From Saccharothrix syringae (GTDB lineage: Bacteria > Actinomycetota > Actinomycetes > Mycobacteriales > Pseudonocardiaceae): 64,000 nucleotides of DNA. The notes under the pieces were generated by a model that made no database searches, was not told where the DNA came from, and saw nothing but the letters and a program-made list of their open reading frames with translations. Where the stretch lies: assembly GCF_009498035.1 (NCBI RefSeq), contig NZ_CP034550.1, positions 8,184,001 through 8,248,000 on the forward strand, in the 5' to 3' direction. This document shows, piece after piece, positions 20,054-27,762 of this stretch; the stretch's first letter is position 1; each line of letters starts with the position of its first letter. A program made the position numbers and the translations under genes.

Positions 20054-21118
20054 ACTATCCGGTGGGCCCTGATCACCGCCATCGCCCCGGTCGCCTGGGG
20101 CGCCACCTACTACGTCACCCACCACTTCCTGCCCGCCGACCACCCGCTGTGGGGCGCGGTCCTGCGCGCCCTGCCCGCCGGGCTCCTGCTGCTCCTGCTG
20201 CGCCGCGAACTCCCGCGCGGCCCCTGGTGGTGGCGGTCGGCGGTGCTCGGCACGCTGAACACGGGCGCGTTCTTCGCCCTCGTCTACCTGGCCGCGCAAC
20301 TGCTGCCGACCAGCCTGGCCTCGACGATCATGGCCACCTCGCCCGTGGTGATGATCGCCCTCGCCTGGCCCCTGCTCGGCGAACGCCCCCGCGCCCGAGC
20401 CGTGCTGGGCGCGGCGGCGGGCGTGTTCGGCGTGGTGCTCGTGTTCGCCTCGGGCGTCGGCCCGGCGAACCCGGTCGGGGTGCTCGCGTCGGTTGCCGCG
20501 ATGGCGATGTCAACATTCGGACATGTGCTGACCAAGCGGTGGGGCGCGGGATCGGACGTCCTGTCGGTGACCTCGTGGCAGCTCGTCGCGGGCGGCCTGG
20601 TGCTCGTCGTGCCCGCGATCGCCGTGGAGGGCGCACCCCCTGCGCTGACGTGGCGCGCGCTGCTCGGGTTCGCGTTCGTGTCGGTGGTGGGCACCGCGCT
20701 CGCGTTCGCCGCGTGGTTCGCCGGCCTGCGACACCTCGAAGCGGGCGCCGTGGGCCTGATCGGGCTGCTCAACCCGGTGACCGGCGTCCTGCTCGGCGTC
20801 GCGCTGGCCGGCGAGCGGCTGACCGGCCACCAACTCCTCGGCCTGGCCCTGGTGCTGTCCGGCGTGGTCCTGGGTCAACGCCGGACCGGCGCCCGGCCGA
20901 GCGCCCGCCTCAGCACCAGCCCCGGCACCAGCCCCAGCGCCCGTCTCAGGGCACGCCTCAGCGCCGGACCCGGCATCCACCCCACGCCCAGCCCCAACCC
21001 CCGCCTCAGTGCACGACCAGCGGCACCTGGTCGAACGCCACGGCCAGATCGGCCTCGATCAGCCCCACCGTCCGCCGCAACGCCGGCAGCACCCGTTCCA
21101 CCGTCTCCCCCGGCGTGA
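20048..21118 (+). CDS. EamA/DMT-superfamily exporter with a long repetitive C-terminal tail
   Basis: The first 285 or so residues form a typical ten-helix drug/metabolite transporter with two EamA repeats (WALITAIAPVAWGATYYV early; GPANPVGVLASVAAMAMSTF opening the second). It probably exports a small metabolite or toxic compound under control of the adjacent MarR protein. The last 70 residues are a Pro/Ser/Arg/Ala-rich tail, not found in the family, encoded partly by a 48-bp repeat. The final 113 bases run antisense over the end of the tandem IclR gene. The GTG at 20048 sits inside an operator and at the predicted transcription start, so the mRNA may be leaderless. Confidence 0.9.
   Translation: METIRWALITAIAPVAWGATYYVTHHFLPADHPLWGAVLRALPAGLLLLLLRRELPRGPWWWRSAVLGTLNTGAFFALVYLAAQLLPTSLASTIMATSPVVMIALAWPLLGERPRARAVLGAAAGVFGVVLVFASGVGPANPVGVLASVAAMAMSTFGHVLTKRWGAGSDVLSVTSWQLVAGGLVLVVPAIAVEGAPPALTWRALLGFAFVSVVGTALAFAAWFAGLRHLEAGAVGLIGLLNPVTGVLLGVALAGERLTGHQLLGLALVLSGVVLGQRRTGARPSARLSTSPGTSPSARLRARLSAGPGIHPTPSPNPRLSARPAAPGRTPRPDRPRSAPPSAATPAAPVPPSPPA
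20906..21013. repeat. 48-bp tandem repeat at the EamA/IclR gene ends
   Basis: Two 48-bp units (20906-20953 and 20954-21001), each opening CGCCTCAG, are followed by a partial third. Each unit contains smaller CCAGCCCC-type subrepeats. The array encodes part of the exporter tail on one strand, and the third unit contains the IclR stop codon on the other. Confidence 0.75.
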
Positions 21119-22652
21119 CACCACCGACGTGCAACGCGGTGTTGACCGCCGCGACGACCCGCCCCGCCCGGTCCCGCACCCCGACCGCCAGCGACCGCAG
21201 CCCCTCGTGCAGCTCCTCCTCCACCAACGCCCAACCGAGCCGCGCGACCTCGTCCAACGTCGTCTGCAGCGCCGGTTCACCGACCACGGTGTGCCGGGTC
21301 AACCGCTCGGCCCGGCGCAGCAGCGGCGCCCGGTCCGCCGCCGGCAGGTCGGCCAGCAGGACGCGCCCCATCGAGGTGGCGTGCGCCGGGAACCGGGTGC
21401 CGACGGTGATGTCCACCCGCATGACCCGGGTCGCGGCGGCCCGCGCCACGTACCGGACGTCGTCCCCGTCGAGCACGGCCATCGACACCGACTCGCCCAG
21501 CGAGGCCGCCAGCCCGGCCAGGTGCGGCTGCGCCAGCTCGGCCAGGGTGAGCCGGGACAGCCGGGCGTACCCCAGGTCCAGCACCGCCGGCAGCAGCGCG
21601 AACCGACCGCCGTCGTTGACCGCGTACCCGGTGTCGCACAGCACCTGGAGCGCGCGGCGGGCGGTGGCGCGGGGCAGGCCGGTCAGCTCGGCGGCGGCGC
21701 TCGCGCTCAGCCCGCCGGGCGCGTGGCGGAACGCCTCGACCACGGCCAGCCCGCGCGCCAGGGTCTCCAGGAAGTCCATGCCGACCTCGTCCTTGACGGA
21801 CCTGGCCAACATGGCGGACCCCGCGGAACCCCCATCGTCCGACGACGACGGGGCACCGCTCACCGCCGCACCCAGCACCGCCTCCGCCTCGGCGACCGCC
21901 GCCCGCAGCCGGGGCAGCACCACCCCGGTCACGTCGAGGTCCCGGCTGGTGTGGCTGAGCACGCTGATCGCCGCGACGGCGCGCCCGCCCCGGTCGCACA
22001 CCGGCGCGGCCACGACGAGCAGCCCGGGTTCGACCCACTGGTCGTCCAGCGCCCACCCCCGCGCACGGGCCGCCGCGACGCGGTCGCGGAACACCGCCTC
22101 CCGGTCCGCCACCGGCGCGGCGAGCGCGGGCACGGCCGGGAAGCCCGCGTCGAGCGGGTCGGCGGTGCGGCGGTGCCGCCACGTGACGAACCGGTCCTCG
22201 TCCCAGTACCCGGCCAGCACCACCCCCGCGGCCGTCCGGTCGCTGGGCAGCACGTCGCCGACGTGGAACGCCAGGTAGACCGCGCGCCGCCGGGTCGACT
22301 GGGCGACCAGCCGGGCGCCGTCGGCGTCGGGCACGGCCAGCGTCACCGTCTCGTCCAGCTCGTCGGCCAGCCGGGCCAGCACGGGCCCGACCGTCCCGAC
22401 CAGGCCGCACGAGGCGAGGTAGGCGTTGCCCAGCGCCATCGAGCGCAGCCCGAGCAGCACGTCCGCGCCCTCGGCGCGCAGGTGGCCCAGGCGCAGCAGG
22501 GTCGCGGTGACCCGGTCCGCGGTCGCCCGCGGCAGCCCGGTCGCCTTGGCCAGGTCGCCGCGCCGCAGCCGCGGGCCGGGGGCGGAGGCCACGGCGTGCA
22601 GGACCGCCAGACCGCGCTCGAACGTGCCCCCCTCGGTGGTGCCCTCGGTCAA
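21006..22652 (-). CDS. Tandem (double) IclR-family regulator
   Basis: This 548-residue protein has two complete IclR regulators in one chain. Copy 1 (about residues 1-265) has FERGLAVLHAV, the helix-turn-helix LAKATGLPRATADRVTATLL and a GAF-like effector domain. Copy 2 (about 290-548) has LARGLAVVEAFRHAPGG, ELTGLPRATARRALQVL and an effector domain with FPAHATSMGRVLLA and EELHEGLRSLAVGVRDRAG, as in PcaR/PcaU regulators of aromatic catabolism. The usual IclR length is about 260. The start is a TTG at 22652 with a weak ribosome binding site. It is divergent from an aromatic-type aldehyde dehydrogenase and most likely regulates it through the three-copy motif in between. Confidence 0.92.
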   Translation of the reverse strand: MTEGTTEGGTFERGLAVLHAVASAPGPRLRRGDLAKATGLPRATADRVTATLLRLGHLRAEGADVLLGLRSMALGNAYLASCGLVGTVGPVLARLADELDETVTLAVPDADGARLVAQSTRRRAVYLAFHVGDVLPSDRTAAGVVLAGYWDEDRFVTWRHRRTADPLDAGFPAVPALAAPVADREAVFRDRVAAARARGWALDDQWVEPGLLVVAAPVCDRGGRAVAAISVLSHTSRDLDVTGVVLPRLRAAVAEAEAVLGAAVSGAPSSSDDGGSAGSAMLARSVKDEVGMDFLETLARGLAVVEAFRHAPGGLSASAAAELTGLPRATARRALQVLCDTGYAVNDGGRFALLPAVLDLGYARLSRLTLAELAQPHLAGLAASLGESVSMAVLDGDDVRYVARAAATRVMRVDITVGTRFPAHATSMGRVLLADLPAADRAPLLRRAERLTRHTVVGEPALQTTLDEVARLGWALVEEELHEGLRSLAVGVRDRAGRVVAAVNTALHVGGVTPGETVERVLPALRRTVGLIEADLAVAFDQVPLVVH

Positions 22653-22731
22653 GGTCGGTTCCCGTCTGGATGATCACGCGGTCCTCGACATCGTAGGGGT
22701 CCGGGTGGTACACCCTGACTCCCCCTGCCCA

Positions 22732-22762
22732 CTCAGCGAACTGAATTTCGCTGAGCGAACAG
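22732..22762. promoter_or_regulatory. Three-copy IclR-type operator ahead of the aldehyde dehydrogenase
   Basis: CTCAGCGAA (22732-22740) and TTCGCTGAG (22747-22755) form a perfect 9-bp inverted repeat with a 6-bp spacer. A third copy, GAGCGAACAG (22753-22762), is direct to the first and overlaps the second. A palindrome plus an extra direct copy is the layout known for the PcaU site. The ATG follows at 22774. Confidence 0.78.
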
Positions 22763-22773
22763 ATTGGCCAACG

Positions 22774-24234
22774 ATGACCATCCAGCGCGAACTCCACGTC
22801 GGCGGACGCGAAGTACCAGCTCAGAGCGGGCGGACCACGGACGACGTCAACCCCTTCACCGGGGAGGTGCACGCCACCGTGGCGGCCGGGGGCCCGGAGG
22901 ACATCACCCGGGCGGTGGAGGCCGCCGACGAGGCGTTCCCGGCGTGGGCGGCGCTGCCGCCGTCCCGGCGCCGCCAGGTCCTGGCGAGGGCCGCCGACGT
23001 GCTGGAGGCCCGCGCGGACGAGGCCGCCACCACCATGACCGCCGAGACCGGCGCGGTGCTCGGGTGGGGGCACTTCAACGCGGGGCTGGCCGCGCGCGTG
23101 TTCCGCGAGGCGGCCGCGGCGGCCACCCTGCCGGTCGGCGACGTGCTGACCACCGACGTCGCCGGGCAGCTCTCGCTGGCCGTGCGCGAGCCGGTCGGCG
23201 TGGTGGCGGCGTTCGCGCCGTGGAACGCGCCGCTGATCCTGGGCGCCCGCGCCATCGCCACCCCGCTGGTGGTGGGCAACACCGCCGTGCTCAAGCCCAG
23301 CGAGGAGGCGCCGATCGCCGGCGGCCTGTTCCTGTCCGACGTGCTGCGCGAGGCCGGCCTGCCCGACGGGGTGCTCAACGTGGTCACCAACGACCGGGCG
23401 GACGCGCCGCAGGTCGCCGAGGCGCTGGTCTGCGACCCCAGGGTGCGGGTGGTCAACTTCACCGGCTCGACCGGCGTGGGTCGGATCATCGGCGGCCTGG
23501 CCGCGCGCGAGCTCAAGCCCGCCGTGCTGGAGCTGGGCGGCAAGAACGCCGTGCTGGTGCTGTCCGACGCCGACCTGGACCACGCCGTGGACGCGGTGGC
23601 GTTCGGCTCGTTCGCCAACGCGGGCCAGATCTGCATGTCGACGGACCGCGTCCTGGTGCACCGGTCGATCGCCGAGGAGTTCACCGAGCGGCTGGCCAAG
23701 AAGGTCGCCGCCCTGCCGCACGGCGACCCCGCCGACCCCGGCACGGTGATCGGCCCGCTCGTCGACGCGCGCGCCGCGCGCCGGGTGGCGGACCTGGTGG
23801 CCGAGGCGGTCGCGGGCGGCGCGCGGGTGCGCGCGGGCGGCGGCGAGCCCGAGGGCGCGCACCACCCGGCCACCGTGCTCGACCGCGTCACGCCGGACAT
23901 GCGCATCCACCACGAGGAGGTGTTCGGCCCGGTGGTCGCGGTGATCGAGGTGGCCGACGACGACGAGGCCGTGGCCATCGCCAACGACACCCCGTACGGG
24001 CTGACCGCCGGCGTGCTGACCGAGGACACCCGGCGCGGCCTGGCCGTCGCGCGCCGGCTGCGCACCGGCATCGTGCACGTCGGCAACCAGACCGTGGACG
24101 ACGAGCCGCAGGCGCCGTTCGGCGGGGTCGGCGCGAGCGGCTACGGCCGGTTCGGCGGGCGCTGGGGCGTGGAGGCGTTCACCACGACGCGCTGGGTGAC
24201 GGTGGCGGGCGAGCGCGGCGCGTTCCCGTTCTAG
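22774..24234 (+). CDS. NAD(P)-dependent aldehyde dehydrogenase, aromatic-aldehyde type
   Basis: This 486-residue aldehyde dehydrogenase has all catalytic elements: N151 in PWNAPL, E253 in LELGGKN and the nucleophile C287 in GQICMSTD, with FTGSTGVG for cofactor binding and EVFGPV near the C-terminus. GQICMST and the overall layout resemble benzaldehyde, vanillin and salicylaldehyde dehydrogenases, so oxidation of an aromatic aldehyde to the acid is the best guess. It is divergent from the tandem IclR gene, whose relatives control aromatic catabolism. That supports the guess, but no other catabolic genes are adjacent. Confidence 0.93.
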   Translation: MTIQRELHVGGREVPAQSGRTTDDVNPFTGEVHATVAAGGPEDITRAVEAADEAFPAWAALPPSRRRQVLARAADVLEARADEAATTMTAETGAVLGWGHFNAGLAARVFREAAAAATLPVGDVLTTDVAGQLSLAVREPVGVVAAFAPWNAPLILGARAIATPLVVGNTAVLKPSEEAPIAGGLFLSDVLREAGLPDGVLNVVTNDRADAPQVAEALVCDPRVRVVNFTGSTGVGRIIGGLAARELKPAVLELGGKNAVLVLSDADLDHAVDAVAFGSFANAGQICMSTDRVLVHRSIAEEFTERLAKKVAALPHGDPADPGTVIGPLVDARAARRVADLVAEAVAGGARVRAGGGEPEGAHHPATVLDRVTPDMRIHHEEVFGPVVAVIEVADDDEAVAIANDTPYGLTAGVLTEDTRRGLAVARRLRTGIVHVGNQTVDDEPQAPFGGVGASGYGRFGGRWGVEAFTTTRWVTVAGERGAFPF

Positions 24235-24357
24235 GCGGGAGTACCGAACAGTCCGAGTGGGCGCGGGCGGGGACGGAGGCGATCAGGTCCCGACCACCTC
24301 AAGTCGCCGTCCCTGCCGGCAACCCACCCGGACGCGAAGCCTGCCGAACTTCCCGTT

Positions 24358-24385
24358 CGAAGGTTCATGCCCACCGAACCTTTCG
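24358..24385. terminator. Hairpin between convergent ALDH and NB-ARC genes
   Basis: CGAAGGTTC (24358-24366) pairs with GAACCTTTCG (24376-24385; one bulged T). It lies in the 200-bp gap between convergent stops at 24234 and 24436, and AT-rich sequence (TGATTTAAT) follows on the plus strand. Confidence 0.5.
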
Positions 24386-24435
24386 TGATTTAATCCCGAA
24401 AAACTGGAGGAGAACTCGACCTGAGTCAAGCCTCC

Positions 24436-26775
24436 CTATGACACGGCTCCGGTGGATCCGCCACCGCCGGGTCTACCGAGTGCGTCGAGCTGTCGTTGCA
24501 TTCGCTCGGCGTCATTGTCACGACCTTGCTCTTGGTACAGCCGCAAGGCTTTGCGCCACACCGCGCGAGCCTGGTCGTAGTGACCAAGAGCGGCATGAGG
24601 GTGCCCGAGCCGGTCGAGGGTGTCGGCGACCCCGTAGATGTCGCCCAATTCGCGCCGTACGGCCAATGCCTGCCGGTAGTGACCGACAGCTCGTGCGTGA
24701 TGACCAGTGTGGTGGTCGATCCAGCCCAGGCTGTCCAGAGAGGCTCCCTCACCACCGCTTTGATGACGACGGTGCAGGTTCAAGGATTCCTGGCAATAGG
24801 TGCGGGCGATTTCGTAGTCCCCCAGGTGAGCGGTGTACCAGCCCACCAGGTTGAGCGTGCTGGCTTCGCCTACTGGCCGACCGAGGGCCCGGTACAGGGC
24901 CAGCGCGCGCGTGGCGTGTTCCAATGCCCGCTGGTCCTCTTTCCGCTGCCCCCAAGCCGAGGCGAGCAGGCGGTGGGTGTGCGCTTGTTCGACGAGATCG
25001 TCCTGCTGTTCCGCCAGGATGAGAGCTTCGTGCAGGTGTCGGGTCGCTTCCTCGTTACGCCTCAGCCGAGCGTGAGCGTTGCCGAGGAGTCGCTGGGCGC
25101 GGATCCGAGCGGTGGGGTCGGGTAGGTGCGCAGCGGCGTCCACGGCGGCCTCCGACATGGCGAGCCTGTCGTGGAGGTGGCCTCGTCGCAGGTGGAACAC
25201 CTCCGACGCCCAGGCGAACTGCCACACAATCCGGTGCCATTGGCGGGTTGCAGCGGCGCGCTGGGCGGTCAGCAGGTTGACGCGCTCGCCGTCGAACCAC
25301 GCCAATGCCTCCGACACGTCGGGCACCGGGTGCGGGCGGGTGCCGGGCGTGGGCGGATCCGGCTGCACGAGTGCCACGTGGGAAGTCAGTACGCGGTGAG
25401 CGGCGTGGGCCGTGTGCAGGTAGAAGTCCACTACGCGTCGCAGCGCCATCTCACACACGCCTGTAGGCAGGTCCCGGTGGGCCACGGTGGTGGCGTAGGC
25501 ACGGATCAGGTCGTGCATGGTGTACCGGCCGCGCCCGTCCTGCGTCAGCAGCGACGCTTCTTGCAGGGTTCGCAGCACGCGTTGGGCCCTCACCGGCGGC
25601 AGGCCGGTGAGACTGGCCGCGGCGAGCAGTCCGATGTCCGGCCCGGGTGCAACGCCGACCAGGCTGAACACCTGCTGCTGGGCGGCTGTCAGCGCCCGGT
25701 AGGAGGCGGCGAGCACGGCAGGGAGGCTGACTGCGGGATCGTCGTCGTTGTCCAGCGCTTCCACGCCCAGCTCTCGCAGTTCACCGGTGAGCGCGACGAG
25801 CGGGAGGGCCGGGTGGGCGTGGGCGCGTCCGGCCAGGATCCCCAGGGCCAGGGGGAATCCTCGGCACCACTTGAGCAGTTCGGCCACCGCCTGCGGTTCG
25901 GAGGCCAGACGCGCGGCGCCCAGCCTGCTCTCCAGGAGTTCGCGCGCCTCCCCGTCGGTGAGCATTCCCAAGCTGACGTGCCTGGCGCCATGCCGGGTGA
26001 TCAGGCCGTTCAAGGTCTTGCGACTGGTGACCAGTACCGTGCACGACGCCCCTCCGGGCAGCAGCGGGGTCACCTGCTCGACGGATGCCGCGTTGTCCAG
26101 GACGATCAACATCCGCTTGTTCACCACCAGGCTGCGATAGAGCGCGGCTTGGCCTTCCAGATCGGGCGGAATTCGAGAGGGATCGACCCCCAGGGCATCG
26201 AGGAAGCCACGCACCGCCGCCTCCGGCGTCGTGGGAGGGCTCGTCGGGCTGAAGCCGTGCAGGTCCACGAACAGCTGTCCGTCGGGAAACCTGTCCAACC
26301 GCTGGTTGGCCCAGCGCAGGGCCAACCAGGTCTTGCCGGCCCCACCCGCGCCCCCGATGGCTGAGATCACCACGGTCGCCCCGCGCGAATCTTCTGCCGA
26401 TACCACAGGAGGAATTCCATGCATCAGTCCGGAAGATGCGTGTCGACCTCCATCCGACGCATCGTCGATTCCAACGGAGGCGGACCCTTCGACTATTCGG
26501 TCCAGTGCCGCGAGCACATCTGCACGCCCGGTGAACCACGGTGCCGTCGCAGGCAACTGGCGTGGCACGATTTCGTCCCATACCGGTTGGTGCAGGTGCA
26601 CGCCACCATGCACGGCTGCGGCTTGCACCACGCCTCCGTAGATCGAAGTGGCGTTCGCCCCGTTGCGCACCGATAAGACTTCCTCCGGCCTGAGGGAGTC
26701 ACCAGCCGCAGCGGGTTCATCCGCGGCGTCCGCCTTGGGCTCGGGTTGGGGCTCGCGCACAGCCACCTCGGGCAC
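24436..26775 (-). CDS. NB-ARC / TPR STAND-type NTPase protein
   Basis: This 779-residue signal-transduction ATPase has an N-terminal 75 residues ending in the motif GGVVQAAAVHGGVHLH that precedes many actinobacterial STAND proteins. Next is an NB-ARC domain (P-loop GGAGGAGKTWL with K148, Walker B LIVLDN with D227, sensor TVLVTSR), a winged helix (MHDLIRAYA near residue 430), and TPR repeats from about 520 to 770. It has no SARP DNA-binding domain and no recognisable effector domain, so it is not a classical AfsR. Oligomerising sensor or conflict roles are known for relatives; here the role is open. GC content is visibly lower than in neighbours, suggesting recent acquisition. The GTG at 26775 is the chosen start. 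Confidence 0.88.
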   Translation of the reverse strand: MPEVAVREPQPEPKADAADEPAAAGDSLRPEEVLSVRNGANATSIYGGVVQAAAVHGGVHLHQPVWDEIVPRQLPATAPWFTGRADVLAALDRIVEGSASVGIDDASDGGRHASSGLMHGIPPVVSAEDSRGATVVISAIGGAGGAGKTWLALRWANQRLDRFPDGQLFVDLHGFSPTSPPTTPEAAVRGFLDALGVDPSRIPPDLEGQAALYRSLVVNKRMLIVLDNAASVEQVTPLLPGGASCTVLVTSRKTLNGLITRHGARHVSLGMLTDGEARELLESRLGAARLASEPQAVAELLKWCRGFPLALGILAGRAHAHPALPLVALTGELRELGVEALDNDDDPAVSLPAVLAASYRALTAAQQQVFSLVGVAPGPDIGLLAAASLTGLPPVRAQRVLRTLQEASLLTQDGRGRYTMHDLIRAYATTVAHRDLPTGVCEMALRRVVDFYLHTAHAAHRVLTSHVALVQPDPPTPGTRPHPVPDVSEALAWFDGERVNLLTAQRAAATRQWHRIVWQFAWASEVFHLRRGHLHDRLAMSEAAVDAAAHLPDPTARIRAQRLLGNAHARLRRNEEATRHLHEALILAEQQDDLVEQAHTHRLLASAWGQRKEDQRALEHATRALALYRALGRPVGEASTLNLVGWYTAHLGDYEIARTYCQESLNLHRRHQSGGEGASLDSLGWIDHHTGHHARAVGHYRQALAVRRELGDIYGVADTLDRLGHPHAALGHYDQARAVWRKALRLYQEQGRDNDAERMQRQLDALGRPGGGGSTGAVS

Positions 26776-27089
26776 ACATCCGCAGCATGCGCACCTTCAG
26801 CAGGTGCCGCTGCAAGCATGCACCTGACGCGGTTGCAATTCAGCCCGGTGGACGCAGGTTCGTCCGGACATACGCATCGCAACCGCCCATCTGCGCCATA
26901 GCCCGAATACTGAGGTTTTCTCAATAGAACGGTCCGGGGTTCCGACTCGGCGCAAAAGGGCTCGCACCCGGACGTGGCATTTCACGACCACAGACCACCA
27001 CCCGCGTCTCCACCCGGCGGCACGACTCGGCGCACGCCATCCCGACCTCGACCGCGTCGGCGGCACCGCCTGGGCAACGCGCGGGTACT
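26776..27089. other. 314-bp gene-free region upstream of the NB-ARC gene
   Basis: No convincing coding sequence is present. On the minus strand TTGAGA (26919-26924) and TATGGC (26895-26900), 18 bp apart, could be a -35/-10 pair for the NB-ARC gene, leaving a leader of about 115 bases. The stretch 26901-26930 is the most AT-rich part. The rest shows no clear repeat. Confidence 0.45.
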
Positions 27090-27668
27090 TCAGGGCTGAC
27101 GAGGGTCGATCAGCCCGCTCACACCCTCCCCGGGCCGGGCCGCCAGCGACCACAGGTAGCTCAACGCCTCGCCGTCCGGCTCGTCGCGCCCGGCGAACTC
27201 CGTCAACAGCGCGTCCAACCGGTCCTTCAACTCCGCCTGGGATGCCGCACCCAGGCGGAGCACGCCGCGCATGGTCTCGCGCTGGGCGCCCGGCCCAGCC
27301 TCCAGCACCTCGGCGCGGTGCGCGGCGAGCACCGCCAAGTCGACCCGCCTGCCCAACTCCCCGCCCTCGTCGACCAGGCCGAGCCCCCACGTGCGCCCGG
27401 TCGCCCGATAAGGCCGTTCCAACGCGCCGCGCGCACCGCTGCGCACCGGTTCGGCCACCAGGAAGTCCGTTTTGACCAACGCGCGCACGTGCCGCAGGAC
27501 GGTCGCCGGCGCCACGCCCAGCCGCTCGGACAACTCCTTGTTGGTCCACGCCCGGTCCAGGCACAGCCGCAGGATGCGCCAGCGCAGCGGGTGGGCGAGG
27601 GCCTTCAGCTCTTCGACAGTGGCGTCGCGCCCCGGTTGGTCGGGCGGGACGACGGGCAGGACCGGCAC
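27090..27668 (-). CDS. ArsR-like winged-helix regulator
   Basis: This 192-residue protein has an N-terminal ArsR/HTH_20 domain (LKALAHPLRWRILRLCLD, then KELSERLGVAPATVLRHVRALV) and a C-terminal part of about 90 residues of unknown fold. No metal-binding cysteine motif is seen, so it is probably not a metal sensor. The GTG at 27668 is divergent from a peptidase operon, with two palindromes in the 94-bp gap. It probably regulates that operon. Confidence 0.9.
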   Translation of the reverse strand: MPVLPVVPPDQPGRDATVEELKALAHPLRWRILRLCLDRAWTNKELSERLGVAPATVLRHVRALVKTDFLVAEPVRSGARGALERPYRATGRTWGLGLVDEGGELGRRVDLAVLAAHRAEVLEAGPGAQRETMRGVLRLGAASQAELKDRLDALLTEFAGRDEPDGEALSYLWSLAARPGEGVSGLIDPRQP

Positions 27669-27693
27669 CTGCCGAGGCTAGCTCCAACGGCCG

Positions 27694-27738
27694 CTTGCCG
27701 CCCTGGCAAGTGATTTGCTTCACTGCAACCGATTGCAG
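27694..27738. promoter_or_regulatory. Two palindromes in the ArsR/peptidase divergent region
   Basis: CTTGCC-N5-GGCAAG (27694-27710) and CTGCAA-N4-TTGCAG (27723-27738) are both perfect 6-bp dyads between divergent starts at 27668 and 27763. They are candidate operators for the ArsR-like regulator. The second is flanked by further matching bases (GATTT and AAATC). Confidence 0.65.
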
Positions 27739-27762
27739 CAACTGAAATCGCTGGGGGGCGCC

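Noticed and set aside
24241..24435. Possible small gene with GGAGG at about 24406
   Set aside because: The frame after the purine-rich motif stops at once and has no start codon at a proper distance.
24436..26775. AfsR/SARP-type antibiotic regulator
   Set aside because: There is no N-terminal OmpR-like DNA-binding or BTAD domain ahead of the NB-ARC region, so a direct transcription role is not supported.
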